A stretch of 64,000 nucleotides of DNA from Paraconiothyrium sp. Pb-2020 (GCA_022419385.1 JAJUBI010000001.1:2852001-2916000); one strand, 5' to 3'. Numbered from the stretch's first letter, positions 23,465 through 35,094 are shown. Numbers and translations are program-made. The notes: generated by a model from the sequence alone, not told the origin.

Positions 23465-24315
23465 GTGGTCGCGAGATTGGACCTGCTCGAGGAACTTCCG
23501 GTTCCAAAGAAGACTCGCTTTTCCCCTCATCGGATTACTAGGCGGCCACGTTCGGTATGCCACCAGGGCTGTTAAGGTGGAATAATTGCCTCTTGCTCGA
23601 TTGAATTTCTATCGATACCTTGGAGCGAGTTCATGAGACCTTTAGCCTTTGGGAATGGAACTATTCATGCGTTAAAGCGTTGCTAGAGCAGACCCAAATT
23701 CTGAGAATCAACGTGTGCCTCCTCGCATATCTGTCAATTTCCCATTATTGACAGACGTCAGTGTCCTTGGTTCTCAAAACTCTTAGTAGTCGTAGATATT
23801 TCGTCATTTGAAGAATCCCCGACTCGTACTGGTAACCTCCATGAAGATGGCAGATTCTTTCGAAACCCATTGTGAATATGGCATTTCAAGGAGGATCTAA
23901 GCATTGTATGTAAGCAATGTTACGATTACGAAGGAAACAAAGGACGTTCAATTTTAGTGTTAGTTGTTGACGGGGTTTCGAGAAGTTCGAGTCACGCTAA
24001 CCGGATGCGAACTTTTGCATCACGCCATCGGCTTAGTAAAACCTAGCCACCCAACGGCGCCGGTCAAAAATTATCACCAGCCCAAGTTCCCAACCCCTGT
24101 GAAGACCGTCCTTTGGGGTCTCGTAAGTGAAGGTTGCGGAGCGAATTTCAATTCTCGAAATCGTGATTTTGATGCTTAGGATTGGTACCCGATCATACTC
24201 AACTGCCACCAACTGTCCTAAACAGCAGTAAACAAAATCGCTTTCTCTAAGCACCCTTTGTTCCTCACTACTTAAACTTACGGTTTATCCACGACTCCGT
24301 CATCCATCCAACATC
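23465..24315. other. intergenic region
   Basis: About 850 nt with no recognisable gene. The right end is the presumed SQR promoter and leader. Confidence 0.5.
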
Positions 24316-25653
24316 ATGGCCACTCTTCTTCGCACTTCTGGTGCGTGCCAAAAAGTAGCTTCCGCTGCCCCTACTCGGGCATTTGCGTCCGTAGCACCAG
24401 CCGTTTCATCTTCTCGAAGTCACAAGGTAGTGGTGGTGGGTGGAAGCACAGCGGGAATGACGGTCAGCCACCAGCTCCTGCGAACCGGAAAGTTCTCTCA
24501 AGATGATATCGCGATTGTCGACCCAGCCGAGTGGCATCACTACCAACCTGGATGGACCTTAGTAGGTGGAGGCTTGAAGAACAAGGAAGACCTGCGACAA
24601 CCTCTCACAAAGCTGGTCGATCCGAAACTCAAATTCTATAACGAGCAAGTCGGTGCATTTGCGCCCGAAGAGAACCTTATCACCCTCAGCAATGGTGATA
24701 AGGTGAATTACGAGCAGCTGGTTGTCGCCCCTGGTATCAATGTTGATACCAGCACGATCAAGGGTCTTCCTGACGCTTTGGCTGACCCAAAGTCGCTGGT
24801 ATCAACCATCTTTAAATACGATACTTGCGACAAGGCTTCAAGAAACATCAAGGACTTCAAAAAGGGAAATGCTATCTTCACCCACCCAGCTGGAGCAATC
24901 AAGTGTGCAGGTGCTCCTCAAAAGATCATGTGGCTTGCTTCGGACCATTGGCAGCGCACAGGCTTATACAACTACCAAGACCCTTCCTCATCACCTATCA
25001 ACATCTCCTTTGCAACCGGCCTTCCTGTCATGTTCGGTGTACCTAAGTACAGTGCCACACTGGAGGCGCTGCGTAAAGAGAGGGGAATTGAGGGACTCTT
25101 CCAACACGATCTCATCGAGATCAACGGCGACACTGCCATCTTTGCGCGACCTGACGGAGTGGACAAGGTAACGAAGAAATTCGATTTACTACACGCAGTA
25201 CCGAAGATGGGCCCGTATGCATTCGTTAAGAACAGCGCTCTCGCAGACCAAGCCGGATACGTAGACGTCGATCAAGCTACGCTCCAACACAAGAAGTTCG
25301 CCAACGTCTGGTCCGCCGGCGATGCATCTTCGCTCCCAACTTCTAAGACCGCCGCCGCTATCACCGCTCAAGCTCCCATTTTAGTTAGCAACATGCTACG
25401 AAGTATGAACGGACAGGAAGTCGAGGCTAGCTATGACGGATACACGTCATGCCCATTGTTGACCGAGTATGGCAAGGTGTTGCTGGCGGAGTTCAAATAC
25501 GGCGGTGTGCCGAAAGAGACGTTCGGAAAGCTGTTCGATCAAGGCACTCCGCAGAGGGCCTTTTACTATCTGAAGAAGGATTTCTTCCCGTGGGTGTACC
25601 AGAACTATATGGTGAAGGGACGGTGGGGTGGACCGAAGGGCTTCATCCGGTGA
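24316..25653 (+). CDS. mitochondrial sulfide:quinone oxidoreductase (SQR/HMT2-like)
   Basis: This flavoprotein of the inner mitochondrial membrane oxidises hydrogen sulfide and passes electrons to ubiquinone; the fission yeast homologue is Hmt2. It is a single exon of 445 codons from ATG 24316. Residues 1-35 form a basic, Ser/Ala-rich mitochondrial presequence. The FAD-binding loop VVVVGGSTAGM lies at 38-48. Two redox cysteines are in the expected places: Cys197 in GAIKCAGAPQK and Cys379 in YTSCPLLTEYG. The second FAD motif is NVWSAGDASSLPTSKTAAA. The C-terminal FPWVYQNYMVKGRW segment is the membrane-contact helix region. The length matches eukaryotic type II SQR and the gene is undamaged. 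Confidence 0.95.
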   Translation: MATLLRTSGACQKVASAAPTRAFASVAPAVSSSRSHKVVVVGGSTAGMTVSHQLLRTGKFSQDDIAIVDPAEWHHYQPGWTLVGGGLKNKEDLRQPLTKLVDPKLKFYNEQVGAFAPEENLITLSNGDKVNYEQLVVAPGINVDTSTIKGLPDALADPKSLVSTIFKYDTCDKASRNIKDFKKGNAIFTHPAGAIKCAGAPQKIMWLASDHWQRTGLYNYQDPSSSPINISFATGLPVMFGVPKYSATLEALRKERGIEGLFQHDLIEINGDTAIFARPDGVDKVTKKFDLLHAVPKMGPYAFVKNSALADQAGYVDVDQATLQHKKFANVWSAGDASSLPTSKTAAAITAQAPILVSNMLRSMNGQEVEASYDGYTSCPLLTEYGKVLLAEFKYGGVPKETFGKLFDQGTPQRAFYYLKKDFFPWVYQNYMVKGRWGGPKGFIR

Positions 25654-26290
25654 AAAGGCCCAGGGATTTCCGGGTTTATCTACGCCACTGGAGAATGAAT
25701 AGTGTTAGGCGAACACGAAGAATGAAGGGTGTTTAACCAGGTTAGTAAAGATAATATGGTTGTACAGAATGATAGATAGGTGCGTCTGTAAGATGAGATA
25801 TTTCAAAGTAGCGAAAATCGATATACATCTAGAAGTAGAAGTGCCAATTGTTTTGCAGTCGTCTACACACAGTAAGTAACATAACAAGCATTTTTTCACC
25901 ACCATTGCCAAGTTCTTGAGCGGCCCATGTATTTGGCACTAATCCTGAATAGGGAAACGCTCGATTGCTGACTGAACAACGAAGAAGCTGGATGGGCTTG
26001 CTGTAAATGGCGAGATCGAAGGGACACCGTGGATTGTCAGCAGGACAGAGCAAACATCTGGAAGTCCACGGTCCGCAACAAAAGGGCAGACCTCAGTTGG
26101 ACGAGGAAGCGTCGTCGGTACGATCCTATGGGCTAAAATCTATAGAAACCGTGGCGATTTTCCTTAGCCGCCCAGAATTATTATTATTGTTTTTATGGTG
26201 AGTTGCTCTATCCGTTATCTGCATATAGCATGTCTATGCTGTTGTCCCGCCGTACTCCTTTTGTAAAAAGTACCATAAGGCGATCCGCGC
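25654..26290. other. convergent intergenic region
   Basis: About 640 nt between the 3' ends of SQR and the lectin-like gene. Nothing recognisable was seen. Confidence 0.5.
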
Positions 26291-27775
26291 TCAATGCGAG
26301 AAAACCACGCCATCATATTCCCACTGCGTCGCGTTGTTCTTGCTTATCTTGAAGGACTGAATTGTCCCATTACTCTCTAACCCCAGAAACCGTGCCTCGT
26401 CGGGAGCTGCTACTAATGCACCCGCTGTGAAGTTGAAAGTCGATGGAGCTTGTCCAATTTCAGGCTTGTTACTCCCCGTCCAGTTTCCCGTTTGGTTACT
26501 GTATTGGTTAATCAATAATTGACTCCCGTCGTCGGCGGTGGACAGGAGTAGCAGGTCGTTCGAAGTTGATGCTGAAGCTCCGGAAGCAGGGATGATAGCG
26601 GATGACAGTTGCAGTGGGCTCCCATCGGAAGCTGTACGCGACCCTTCTACTCTTGTTCCTATGTCCAGGTGAGCCCACGCACGGCAAAAGTAACATGGCT
26701 TTTACTTACTAGGTCCTGCGTAATGCCACAATTTCTCCTGTAGCTCTGTAGGCGTCTGGAGATATAATTTTGGAATGAATGTAGTGTTGTCACTCGAGCT
26801 TTGCGATCCGGTGGAAGTCATAGTGAGCCCAGTTCCCATCTGCGGGTCTTGATATGTTGCATCCTGCCGCTTTCGCCAGTCCCGTTGACTTATCAAAGCA
26901 ATATTACCCCCCGCTCTCTGAAAGGCAATGTGTATCCAATCATGCTCGCATTGACTTCCTTTGCAAGACATACTAAATGCCGCAAGCTGCGAGTCATTTG
27001 CGGCACGATGTTTGACGCTCATGTTTGACAGACAGCACACATTCCAGCCAGACTTTGCCGTTATCACATCTGTGTTCATCTGCTCAACGGTGTTCTGGTC
27101 TGAGAGGTAGAACAGCGCAATTGTGCTGAACTTCGGCCAGGGGTGTAGACGCACAGTGGCCGCAAGTGGTGTACCTGGCTTTGGTGGTGCGAACTGTTTA
27201 TCGTATGCATTATTCGCATCTATAGTTCCGCCGAGGGTCAGGTTGACTAAAGTCCACTCATTTGAGTCTGATTCCCATATTGATGCCATTAAGTCATGCG
27301 TGACTGCTTGCCAGAAGACGGCGCGGTAGTGGACGCCTGCGTCATCACCACTGGTCCAGTTCACCGCACTGAGCTTCGACGTGCTGAGAACTTGTGAGCT
27401 ATTCATGCTTGGTCGATAGTCTGAATCATGTGTTGGCTCCCGCCTCGAATCTCTTGAGCCTAAGACCCCACCAGTAACGGCACCGATGATGATCGCGAGG
27501 CTAACTAAAACACCAAGGACAATGAGTCGCCGTCGTCGCCGCGAAGCATATATCTCTTTCTCATTGCTGACGTCGGCTGGAGCAATCGCTGGGTCCCTAG
27601 ATGACGATGTGATGAGGGCCTGATCCGGAATTGCCTCCGGTAATGCATGTGGATCGAGTGCTATAGGTTCGCTTGAATAGTCAGGAACTTTGTACTTCCA
27701 TGTTTCTGGCTCGTTCGTGTGAGCGACCTCAAGATTGCTGAAGGACGAACGGCGCTCTGATACCGTTTCTAGCAT
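26291..27775 (-). CDS. membrane-anchored fucose-specific-lectin-like protein
   Basis: This looks like a type II membrane protein with an extracellular beta-propeller of the fungal fucose-lectin kind; a carbohydrate-binding role at the cell surface is inferred. Exon 1 is 27775-26710 and exon 2 is 26658-26291, with a 51-nt intron (GTAAGT..ACATAG). The product is about 477 residues. ATG 27775 is used because the longer frame starts with GTG. A cytoplasmic tail of about 83 residues ends in five arginines (79-83), followed by one transmembrane helix (LIVLGVLVSLAIIIGAVTGG) and a Ser/Thr-rich stalk. The propeller has repeated strand patterns such as LSAVNWTSGDDAGVHYRAVF and LYLQTPTELQEKLWHY. The ligand-binding residues cannot be checked by eye. 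Confidence 0.72.
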
Positions 27776-29359
27776 TGTAAAATGCACGTGTCCTGCAGAA
27801 TGAAGGATAATGCGATAGGAAGTAGGAAGAGCGGCAAACGTACAATGATCGAAGACGAGTTCAGCCCTGATACTGTGGGGATAACTCTAATCTCTGTTGC
27901 TGCGCACATGTGGGCCGGAGTGCACTAGACTCTTTTAAACGGTAAGCTGAACACTTCTTCTTCAACATGTTGGGCTATTGCATGTCGTACGGAGACCAAG
28001 AGCGCTTGGCAAGGTAACACAGATTTCTGGGAACATCTTCGATTCGCTATAATGCTAGCGGTCGCGTTGCCGTCGGTTCCGTGCGGTCCGCTTTGCGCAT
28101 CCTGTCCGGAAGGAAGACACTGGATCTTGAGGCGTCCAATGCCCGCACCAATCCGAAACGTTTGCTGTCGATAGGTCAAAACGGCCAAGCCACGAATGTT
28201 TGAAAGAGGGGCCATTTTTCGCAAAGGCTAGGCATTATCCCTGCGCCATTATTGGCATTTGTTGCCCGCACTAGTCTCGTGGGGGCGAAGATTCGCCCTC
28301 GTATATTGATGTGATACTACCAGCCTCTTCACAGCCACGAGTTTCAACAAAGATGCACTCAGCTGTACACGCTAAGCCAGCATTGCCACACCTGGGCAGT
28401 CGTACGAACACGTGAAATACCCAAAGAGCACGTGATACCGTTAACCTTTTCAATCACCGGCTGAGCAACTAGGAAGCAATCCAATCGACGAGTTGTAGAG
28501 AGCTCAGAAGCGGATCCGGGTGCACATGCTGCTGAAATAATTGGTGGGTCCCTTAGTTTCTCTTCAGCCGTTGATGGGAACAGTCTACGGTATGTCTGGC
28601 ACCTGGACATGTACTTGCTCGATCGAGACTTTGTCATCAGTCAAGTACTGCTAGACTAGCGATGCGAAACTCCTTACATGCCTGTGGCACATCTAAGGAA
28701 CCTCCTGCGCCAGCCTGTAGCCATTGAGTGCGTGAGAACGCTGTTTGCTGATCGCAAGCTGTATAGTTCTTTCCGCTCCCACAAGCGTGATTATCAGGAG
28801 TTCCCAAGTAAGTGCTTTGAAATATCGTTCTCTCGAACGAATTGACCTTGACATTGCCACGTGGCGGTACCGCCAGGGACTTACCATCGGTAGGTGTACC
28901 GGAAGACGTGCCTGCATGACACTATACAAGCTGAATTACGCTGGGCGATTCACATGACGGCCGAAAGCCAAGTCGCCGTTAAACCGATATTGCAATGCAA
29001 ATTCGGCACCATGTCGTGATGCCGAGCAGAGCTCGGTCGATCATCACACCGACAGGGTTGGCGGAAAAACAAGCCCATGACAGGCCGATCCCACGCCATC
29101 CTACCCCACAACTTCGCCATACACCATACCAAGTCGAAGCGCGACCGAACCGATGTTGTCTTCACGATGTGGGGTCGCACAATTCGCCGAGCGCCGCTGA
29201 GGCTACTCCGGGACTAGTTGTATACTTCGGTTCGCGGCTCATCTTAATTGCAAGAATATGAGCGCGATGACCGAGGCCAAGCACGATATCTGCAGGTACA
29301 TATAACATGCATGGTGTAGCCAGTACCTGTCTCGGCGCGCCTTGTTGTCAACTTCGAAG
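27776..29359. other. large divergent intergenic region
   Basis: This 1.6 kb stretch lies between the starts of the lectin-like gene and the PL26 lyase gene. Open frames are short and domain-free. It should hold both promoters; no TATA box is convincing. Confidence 0.5.
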
Positions 29360-32089
29360 ATGTGGAAGGTTGCGCTTGCCCTGGCAGGCGTGCTCGAGCT
29401 CACGACTGCTGCAGATACTGCTGTAAAGGTCAAATGGCTCGAAGGCGCACCAAAAGTAGATACCGGCACGACATTCGGACTTCCTTGGGCCCGTGGAGAA
29501 CACCTCGCAAATGCTACCTCGTTTACGGCTTCATCGGGAGAGCTCCAGTCTTGGGTAACAGCTTACTGGCCGGACGGGACCATCAAGTGGACTGGACATG
29601 CAGTTCCTGCGTCTGAAGGCACCACTGACAGTTACACAGTCACGGCTTCTGGGCCTGGCAACAGCACCTACTCGCACCTCAAGAGACAAGCTACCAATTC
29701 ATCGTCGATACAAGTCACAGATTCGTCGGACGAGGTGGTGGTGAACACCGGAAAGATCACTGCGTCATTCCCTAAGACCGGAAATCTTCTGGTGTCCTCG
29801 ATCAAAACTTCAAGCGGCAAAACCGTTGGAAAGAACGGTCGCTTGATTCTGAAGTCTCAGTCTGGGGTGCCTGAAGAGGGAGATGCAAGCGGAATCAATT
29901 ACTTCAGTTTTGCCAGCAGAATCTATAATGCAACTGTCTCTGAAGAGAACACGGTTCGCGCTCTGGTGACCGTCCAAGGCATTCATCAAGCTGAGTCTGG
30001 CTCTCACAAAGACTGGCTTCCATTTATCCTTCGATTCTACCTCTATGCCAACTCGGACGCCATCCGAACGGTGCACACCATCGTATACGACGGCGAAGCG
30101 AAGTCTGACTTCATCTCAGGGCTTGGAATTCGGTTTGACGTTCCACTTGCTGACGAGAAGTTGTTCGATCGCCACGTAAGGATTGCTGGGACTGAAGGAG
30201 GCATCTTGCACGAAGCCGTGCAGGGTATAACAGGACTTCGTCGTGATCCCGGCGAAGCCGTACGCACGGCTCAGTACAATGGGGAGAAAACTCCGGCTAA
30301 CAGCACGTGGGATACTAAAACCTCGACGCGTCTTCAATGGATTCCCACTTGGAACGACTATCGTCTCACACAGTTATCGGCTGATGGTTTCAACATCAAG
30401 AAGCGAACAAAGGCTGGGCAGAGCTGGCTGAAGATCCCTGGGGGGACCAGAGCTGGTGGCTTAGCGTATCTTGGCGGCGCTACAGTTGGAGGTCTGGCTG
30501 TCGGTCTGCGAGACTTCTGGAAGAAGTACCCTACGAGCCTAGACATCTCCAACGCAGCCACAGACGATGGCTCAATAACTATATGGCTCTACAGCCCCTC
30601 AGCCGAACCTATGGACTTGCGGCCATATCATGATGGCTTGGGCGAGGACACTTACGCAAAGCAACTCGATGCGTTGGAGATCACCTACGAAGACTATGAA
30701 GATCGCTACAATACTCCGTATGGAATCGCACGGACCAATGAGATCTTCATCTACGCATTTGACAGTACGCCCTCCGCGGATACCCTCTCGGCACTGACAA
30801 ATCACACGAACGAACCACCGGTCCTTGTTGCAGACCCTGAGTATATCAAAAAAACTAGAGCACTTGGTTCGTACTGGAATGTCGCTGGCGCCGCATCTAA
30901 TTCTTCCACCGAGGGGCCTACCATTGAGTCGCACCTTGACTTCCTCATCCAGTTCTACAGGAACCAGATTGAGCAGCGTCGATGGTATGGATTCTGGGAC
31001 CATGGAGACATCATGCACGGCTATGATACCGATAGGCATCAGTGGAAGTATGACATCGGGGGCTATGCCTGGGATAACTCTGAATTGTCGCCGGACCTCT
31101 TCTTTTGGAATCAATTCCTCCGCACCGGACGCGCTGACGTGTATCGTCTTGCAGAGGCGCAAGTCCGCCACGGTGGAGAAGTCGACTCCTACCATCTAGG
31201 TAACTTTACTGGCTTGGGCACGCGACACGGCGTTCAGCACTGGGGCGATAGCGCGAAGCAAGTGCGCATTTCCACACCAGTATACCGCAAAACGTTCTTC
31301 TATCTGTCTGGTGGTGACGAGCGCACAGGCGATCTCGTCCACGAGGCTCTCAAAGCTGAACAAGCTTTCGTCCTTGTCGATGCTCGTCGTAAAGTACGGG
31401 ATCCTAGCGTCATTTACAAGCCTGATCCCACGGCTTTGTACCTCAACTTCGGCACTGATTGGGCAGGTGTTGCGGCTGCTTATCTGCTTGAATGGGAACG
31501 TCGCGGTCCGCGCTGGGAGGAAGCCCGCGATAAACTTCTCGAAACCGCGAAGACATACCCAAAGTTGAAGAACGGCTTCGTCACAGGAGAGGCCTTGTAC
31601 AACTCGGAAGATGGATCATGGGCACCTCCTCCAACGGATCCAAACAACAATGGAACTGTCGTCGTATCTCATCTGTCCGCCGTCTTCGGCGTTCTAGAAA
31701 CCCTCGATCAGCTGTTCGAACACTACCCGGATATTTCAAAACCGTTTGTGGACGCATGGCTCGATTACTGCTACTACTACGGTGCATCGAAGGCGGAGCA
31801 GGCAGCGCGATATGGCAAAGACTTCGGCACAGTCAACCTTCGGCAAGGACATGCGCGCCTAACGGCGTATGTGGCAAACAGAAGAAACAATGTGACGCTT
31901 GCACAGAGAGCGTGGAACGAGTTTTTGAACGACAACAGTGCGGATGAACTGAGCCCCGACGATCCATGGGCGACTGTGAAGTTCAACGGAAGTGACGTGT
32001 TGACACCAGTGGATGAGGCTGATTGGATCACCACGAACGCGGCAGCACTGTATGGGCTTGGAGGTCTTGAGTTACTCGCACTTACATAG
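29360..32089 (+). CDS. secreted rhamnogalacturonan exolyase, family PL26 (PcRGLX/YetA-like)
   Basis: This enzyme releases unsaturated galacturonosyl-rhamnose units from the end of rhamnogalacturonan I, a plant pectin backbone; Penicillium PcRGLX is the reference. It is a single exon of 909 codons. ATG 29360 is taken over an in-frame TTG upstream because it starts the signal peptide (MWKVALALAGVLELTTA). The order of parts fits the family: an N-terminal RIFT-barrel-like region, a middle beta-sandwich, and a C-terminal alpha/alpha toroid containing WYGFWDHGDIMHGYD, DIGGYAWDNSELSPDLFFW and RHGGEVDSYHLGNF. Numerous NxS/T sites suit a secreted glycoprotein. The frame is intact. I am sure of the family and infer the exact substrate from it. 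Confidence 0.85.
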   Translation: MWKVALALAGVLELTTAADTAVKVKWLEGAPKVDTGTTFGLPWARGEHLANATSFTASSGELQSWVTAYWPDGTIKWTGHAVPASEGTTDSYTVTASGPGNSTYSHLKRQATNSSSIQVTDSSDEVVVNTGKITASFPKTGNLLVSSIKTSSGKTVGKNGRLILKSQSGVPEEGDASGINYFSFASRIYNATVSEENTVRALVTVQGIHQAESGSHKDWLPFILRFYLYANSDAIRTVHTIVYDGEAKSDFISGLGIRFDVPLADEKLFDRHVRIAGTEGGILHEAVQGITGLRRDPGEAVRTAQYNGEKTPANSTWDTKTSTRLQWIPTWNDYRLTQLSADGFNIKKRTKAGQSWLKIPGGTRAGGLAYLGGATVGGLAVGLRDFWKKYPTSLDISNAATDDGSITIWLYSPSAEPMDLRPYHDGLGEDTYAKQLDALEITYEDYEDRYNTPYGIARTNEIFIYAFDSTPSADTLSALTNHTNEPPVLVADPEYIKKTRALGSYWNVAGAASNSSTEGPTIESHLDFLIQFYRNQIEQRRWYGFWDHGDIMHGYDTDRHQWKYDIGGYAWDNSELSPDLFFWNQFLRTGRADVYRLAEAQVRHGGEVDSYHLGNFTGLGTRHGVQHWGDSAKQVRISTPVYRKTFFYLSGGDERTGDLVHEALKAEQAFVLVDARRKVRDPSVIYKPDPTALYLNFGTDWAGVAAAYLLEWERRGPRWEEARDKLLETAKTYPKLKNGFVTGEALYNSEDGSWAPPPTDPNNNGTVVVSHLSAVFGVLETLDQLFEHYPDISKPFVDAWLDYCYYYGASKAEQAARYGKDFGTVNLRQGHARLTAYVANRRNNVTLAQRAWNEFLNDNSADELSPDDPWATVKFNGSDVLTPVDEADWITTNAAALYGLGGLELLALT

Positions 32090-32412
32090 TTGCGATGAGC
32101 GCAATGTCTCCCTTGTTGACGTCACAGATGATGCAAGCAGGTTGTGATTTCGACGAAGGCGAGACACGCTTAATTTGTATTTTGTGTACCCTTGAAAACC
32201 CAATCTACCATTCGTAACATCCTTGTATGCCTTCCCACTCCCTCAATGATATCCTAAGCCCTACCTCCCTGTGACAGTCGATACAACCAAAAAGAGGTCA
32301 GAGCCGTTTTCACAGTCGATGTCGAAACACGGACGGTAGGCTCCTTTAAGCCAGGGAATTCAAGAAACGCAAAGGATAAGAAGCAAGTGTTCTTGCTCCA
32401 AAAACTCTGCCC
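32090..32412. other. convergent intergenic region
   Basis: 323 nt between the stops of the PL26 and astacin-like genes. No gene or structure is recognised. Confidence 0.5.
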
Positions 32413-33584
32413 TCATGCTGGGTAACGTTTCTTGACAGCCGCCACATCACCCTTACTGATCCCGATATTTAGGTGGAATGGCTCCTCTGAACCGTCTGGA
32501 TGAATGTGGCTCATGGTCGCTCGCTCCGGATTCCAAGGCATGGAAGACTTCCACATTTCGTCATGGTAATTCCCCTGTGCGTCTTGCCAATGCATCATGG
32601 TCGGATAGTGCATGATCGAGTCTTGATCGTAAGGCCCAATGACTTGCATACCAGGTCGATTTGTCACATATTCTGTAAACGCGCAGCCCGCAAATACAGC
32701 TTTATCGTAGTTCTCTCGTTTGCATAGGTAGTCTTGCAGCTTCTTCCTTCCATCTGGTTCGCTGTTGTAATGCTTGTATTCGTCTTTCATCAATGCGAAG
32801 TCTATCACCCAATCCATATTCGGGAGGTTCTCGCAACGTAGCTTGATCGGTGCATCGGGATGCTGGTGTGCATGCCCCAGTCCGAGCACTGTGAAGATGT
32901 CAGTCCGTATTTCAGCCGGTGTGGTAGGAATCGTCTCATACCGTGTCCCAGCTCGTGAGTGAACGCTTGAAGCTTCTCTGGCGACGCATTTATGCTGTCG
33001 CCTGGGTTTCTAGGTATCGCCGTTAAGTGCATGTAGTTACGACCTGGTTCATTGTTCTTTTCCTTGGGCCGAAATCCCGCCTTGGACGAGGTGCCAGATG
33101 GCACTAGATGGATAGCAAGGGCATGTTCCCACCCAGGCACGTTCCATGTTCCGGGATTATGTGGGCCTTGGTAGTCGTCCTTGTAGCAGTTCAGCTGGAC
33201 CCACTGGAAAGTGACCAAATGACCAACCCCATGGACTCGGTGGTCAACGTCGCCGGGGTCACCACCGAGAGCTTTCATCCATGCTTGCATTGCCTGCCAG
33301 ACGTTATGCTGAAGTTTGTCCTTCGCCTCCTGATTGACGAAACAATACGGAATTGCGTGCAGGGGCACGCCGAAGTACGCGAAATTCGGGTCGGCCGGCC
33401 ACTCTACTGCGTTCTGGCCATCGACCCACGTTGTGCGAGGCTTGATTATGCTTGGACCGCTACTGACAGATAGGTTCTTCTCGGAAACGAAGTTTGCTGC
33501 GGAAGGGCTTTGCAGGTTTACGGCGATAGCTGCGACGGGAGACAAGAGCGCAAGTACCGCGCAGGCGGCGCCCAACAGCTTCAT
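32413..33584 (-). CDS. secreted astacin-like zinc metalloprotease (M12A-type)
   Basis: This is an extracellular zinc endopeptidase of the metzincin group. Exon 1 is 33584-32942 and exon 2 is 32888-32413, separated by a 53-nt intron (GTATGAG..TTCACAG). The product is about 372 residues. The signal peptide is MKLLGAACAVLALLSPVAA. The intron splits the active-site codons, and splicing yields HELGHVLGLGHAHQHPD at 210-226. This is the metzincin HExxHxxGxxH pattern, with the HxH form seen in fungal astacin-like enzymes. The Met-turn is SIMHYP with Met near 307. Four or more Cys residues follow, suiting disulfides. A propeptide may precede the domain (residues 20-75). Both exons are intact. Confidence 0.85.
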
Positions 33585-34169
33585 CGTAAGCGTATAGCTG
33601 TGCAAGGTATCAACAATGTCGCTGTGGGAGACCTTTTCAAGGCGTGTAATTATCAAGAAACGTTAAGGCGAGTACAATCGAGTGGGGAGAGCGAACGGCG
33701 GGGGTCTCAAAGTGTTCACGCAAGGTGCTCAGGCCAGGTGCTCAGGCCAGCTGCTGAGGTTGAAAATTTGTGAACGGCCAGAGCTCGTGTAGAGCCGCAC
33801 AGTGAAGGGTGGGTTAGGTGAGATATACCCAAATGCGTTATCTCATCGATCTCCAAGGCAATTCCTGTCATATTTGATCCCCCCGAAGGCTCGGGCTCAC
33901 TCTAGACATTCATTAGCCTCGCATAGACTTATCTATATGTGCTTGAGATGTCATCGATGTCGATTCGTCGGCCGAGCAACCTTTCACCAGACATATACCG
34001 GGACAGGTAACCTTTATCTTTCGATCGCAGAAAACTTACCAATGTGAGCCTCGTAGCATGTGCACATACATATAGCGCCATACATGCAGCGATCAAGGTT
34101 TTGTATGAATTCCATCCATATCTACCATTATAGGCGCGCAGAAAGCACAGCCGTCTAATTCAATCTCAA
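33585..34169. other. intergenic region with a small direct repeat
   Basis: No gene is recognised. A 13-base unit (AGGTGCTCAGGCC) occurs twice in tandem at about 33724-33749. The missing 5' half of the following amidohydrolase is not found here. Confidence 0.5.
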
Positions 34170-35094
34170 AGAAAGCCATGGAAAGAGCTTCTGGAGTGTG
34201 GTCGCCTATGGAGCGAATCTATATTTCATTTTGATGAGCTCCATCGATATGATGTCATTGGTCGCTCGAACCTGACACATCGAGACGGCCCTCTAGCGTA
34301 TCCTGCGCCCTCGAGCGAGTGCGATGGCATGCGGCTAAAGATCGTTCTAGATGGTGTGCCTCTGCCACCGCTCTTCACTCATTGCGAGCTTGATAGTGGC
34401 CAAACGCCGAACAAAAAGAGGTTGCTAGTACTGGATTCGGCACAAGCAATCAATAAATACGATGCTCGAGGAATAACAGTGAAGGTACACTGCACCGGTC
34501 AAGGAGCCACACGAATGACACGAGACGCGATAGAGAAAGCAAGAGCTGTCAATCCGAATGGGCCGCAACATGAGGTTGCACACTGTAGTGGCGTGCATGA
34601 CGGTACTCAAAGCCCACTTCGAATACCAACAGTGCGTTGGCTGACATCGTCTCAGATGAGTACGCGCGGTTCAAGCAGTCAAATGTGACGGCCGAGATGT
34701 CACCTGCAGGATTCTTCGTGCATCCTTACACTGCAGAATCTGAAGGCAGAATGGATTGGAACTTTCCGAAGATGCCCAAAGCTGGCGCTTTCCTGACGAT
34801 CGGCTCGGATTGGGGTGCAACGGCAGACCCTTCATTATTCAGCCCATTGTCTAGGATTGTTGAAACGGTGGGTAACGGATCTAAAGAGCGTAGCGGTGGA
34901 CTTCTATGTCGCATGCTTACCATGCATGGCGCACAGGCTGTCGGAGCAGATAAAGAAGTGGGCAGCATCGAAGTAGGTAAGAAGGCGAACTTCATCGTGG
35001 TTAACAAGGACTTGAGTTTTTGGGAGAATTCGATGGAGCCAAGGTTCTGAGGACGTATTTCGAAGGAGACTATGTTTGGAATAGCGTAATTTAG
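34170..35094 (+). pseudogene. 5'-truncated amidohydrolase (amidohydro_3/YtcJ-like)
   Basis: This is the C-terminal part of a metal-dependent amidohydrolase of the long fungal YtcJ-like group. The reading frame is protein-like from about 34170 (FHFDELHRYDVIGRSNLTH, LKIVLDGVPLPPLFTHC, ARGITVKVHCTGQGA) to 34602. A 53-nt intron (34603-34655, GTACTC..CTCAG) then restores an Asp codon and leads into EYARFKQSNVTAEMSP, FLTIGSDWGATADPS and EVGKKANFIVVNKDLS. Near 35017-35021 (TTTTT) the frame slips by one base; the true tail (GEFDGAKVLRTYFEGDYVW) continues to the TAG at 35092-35094. Normal members are above 500 residues and carry an N-terminal HxH metal motif, absent upstream here. I infer a truncated gene; the T-run break may be an assembly indel. 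Confidence 0.7.

Noticed and set aside
30599..31195. 198-codon minus-strand frame inside the PL26 gene
   Set aside because: It is a shadow of an intact 909-codon enzyme gene on the other strand.
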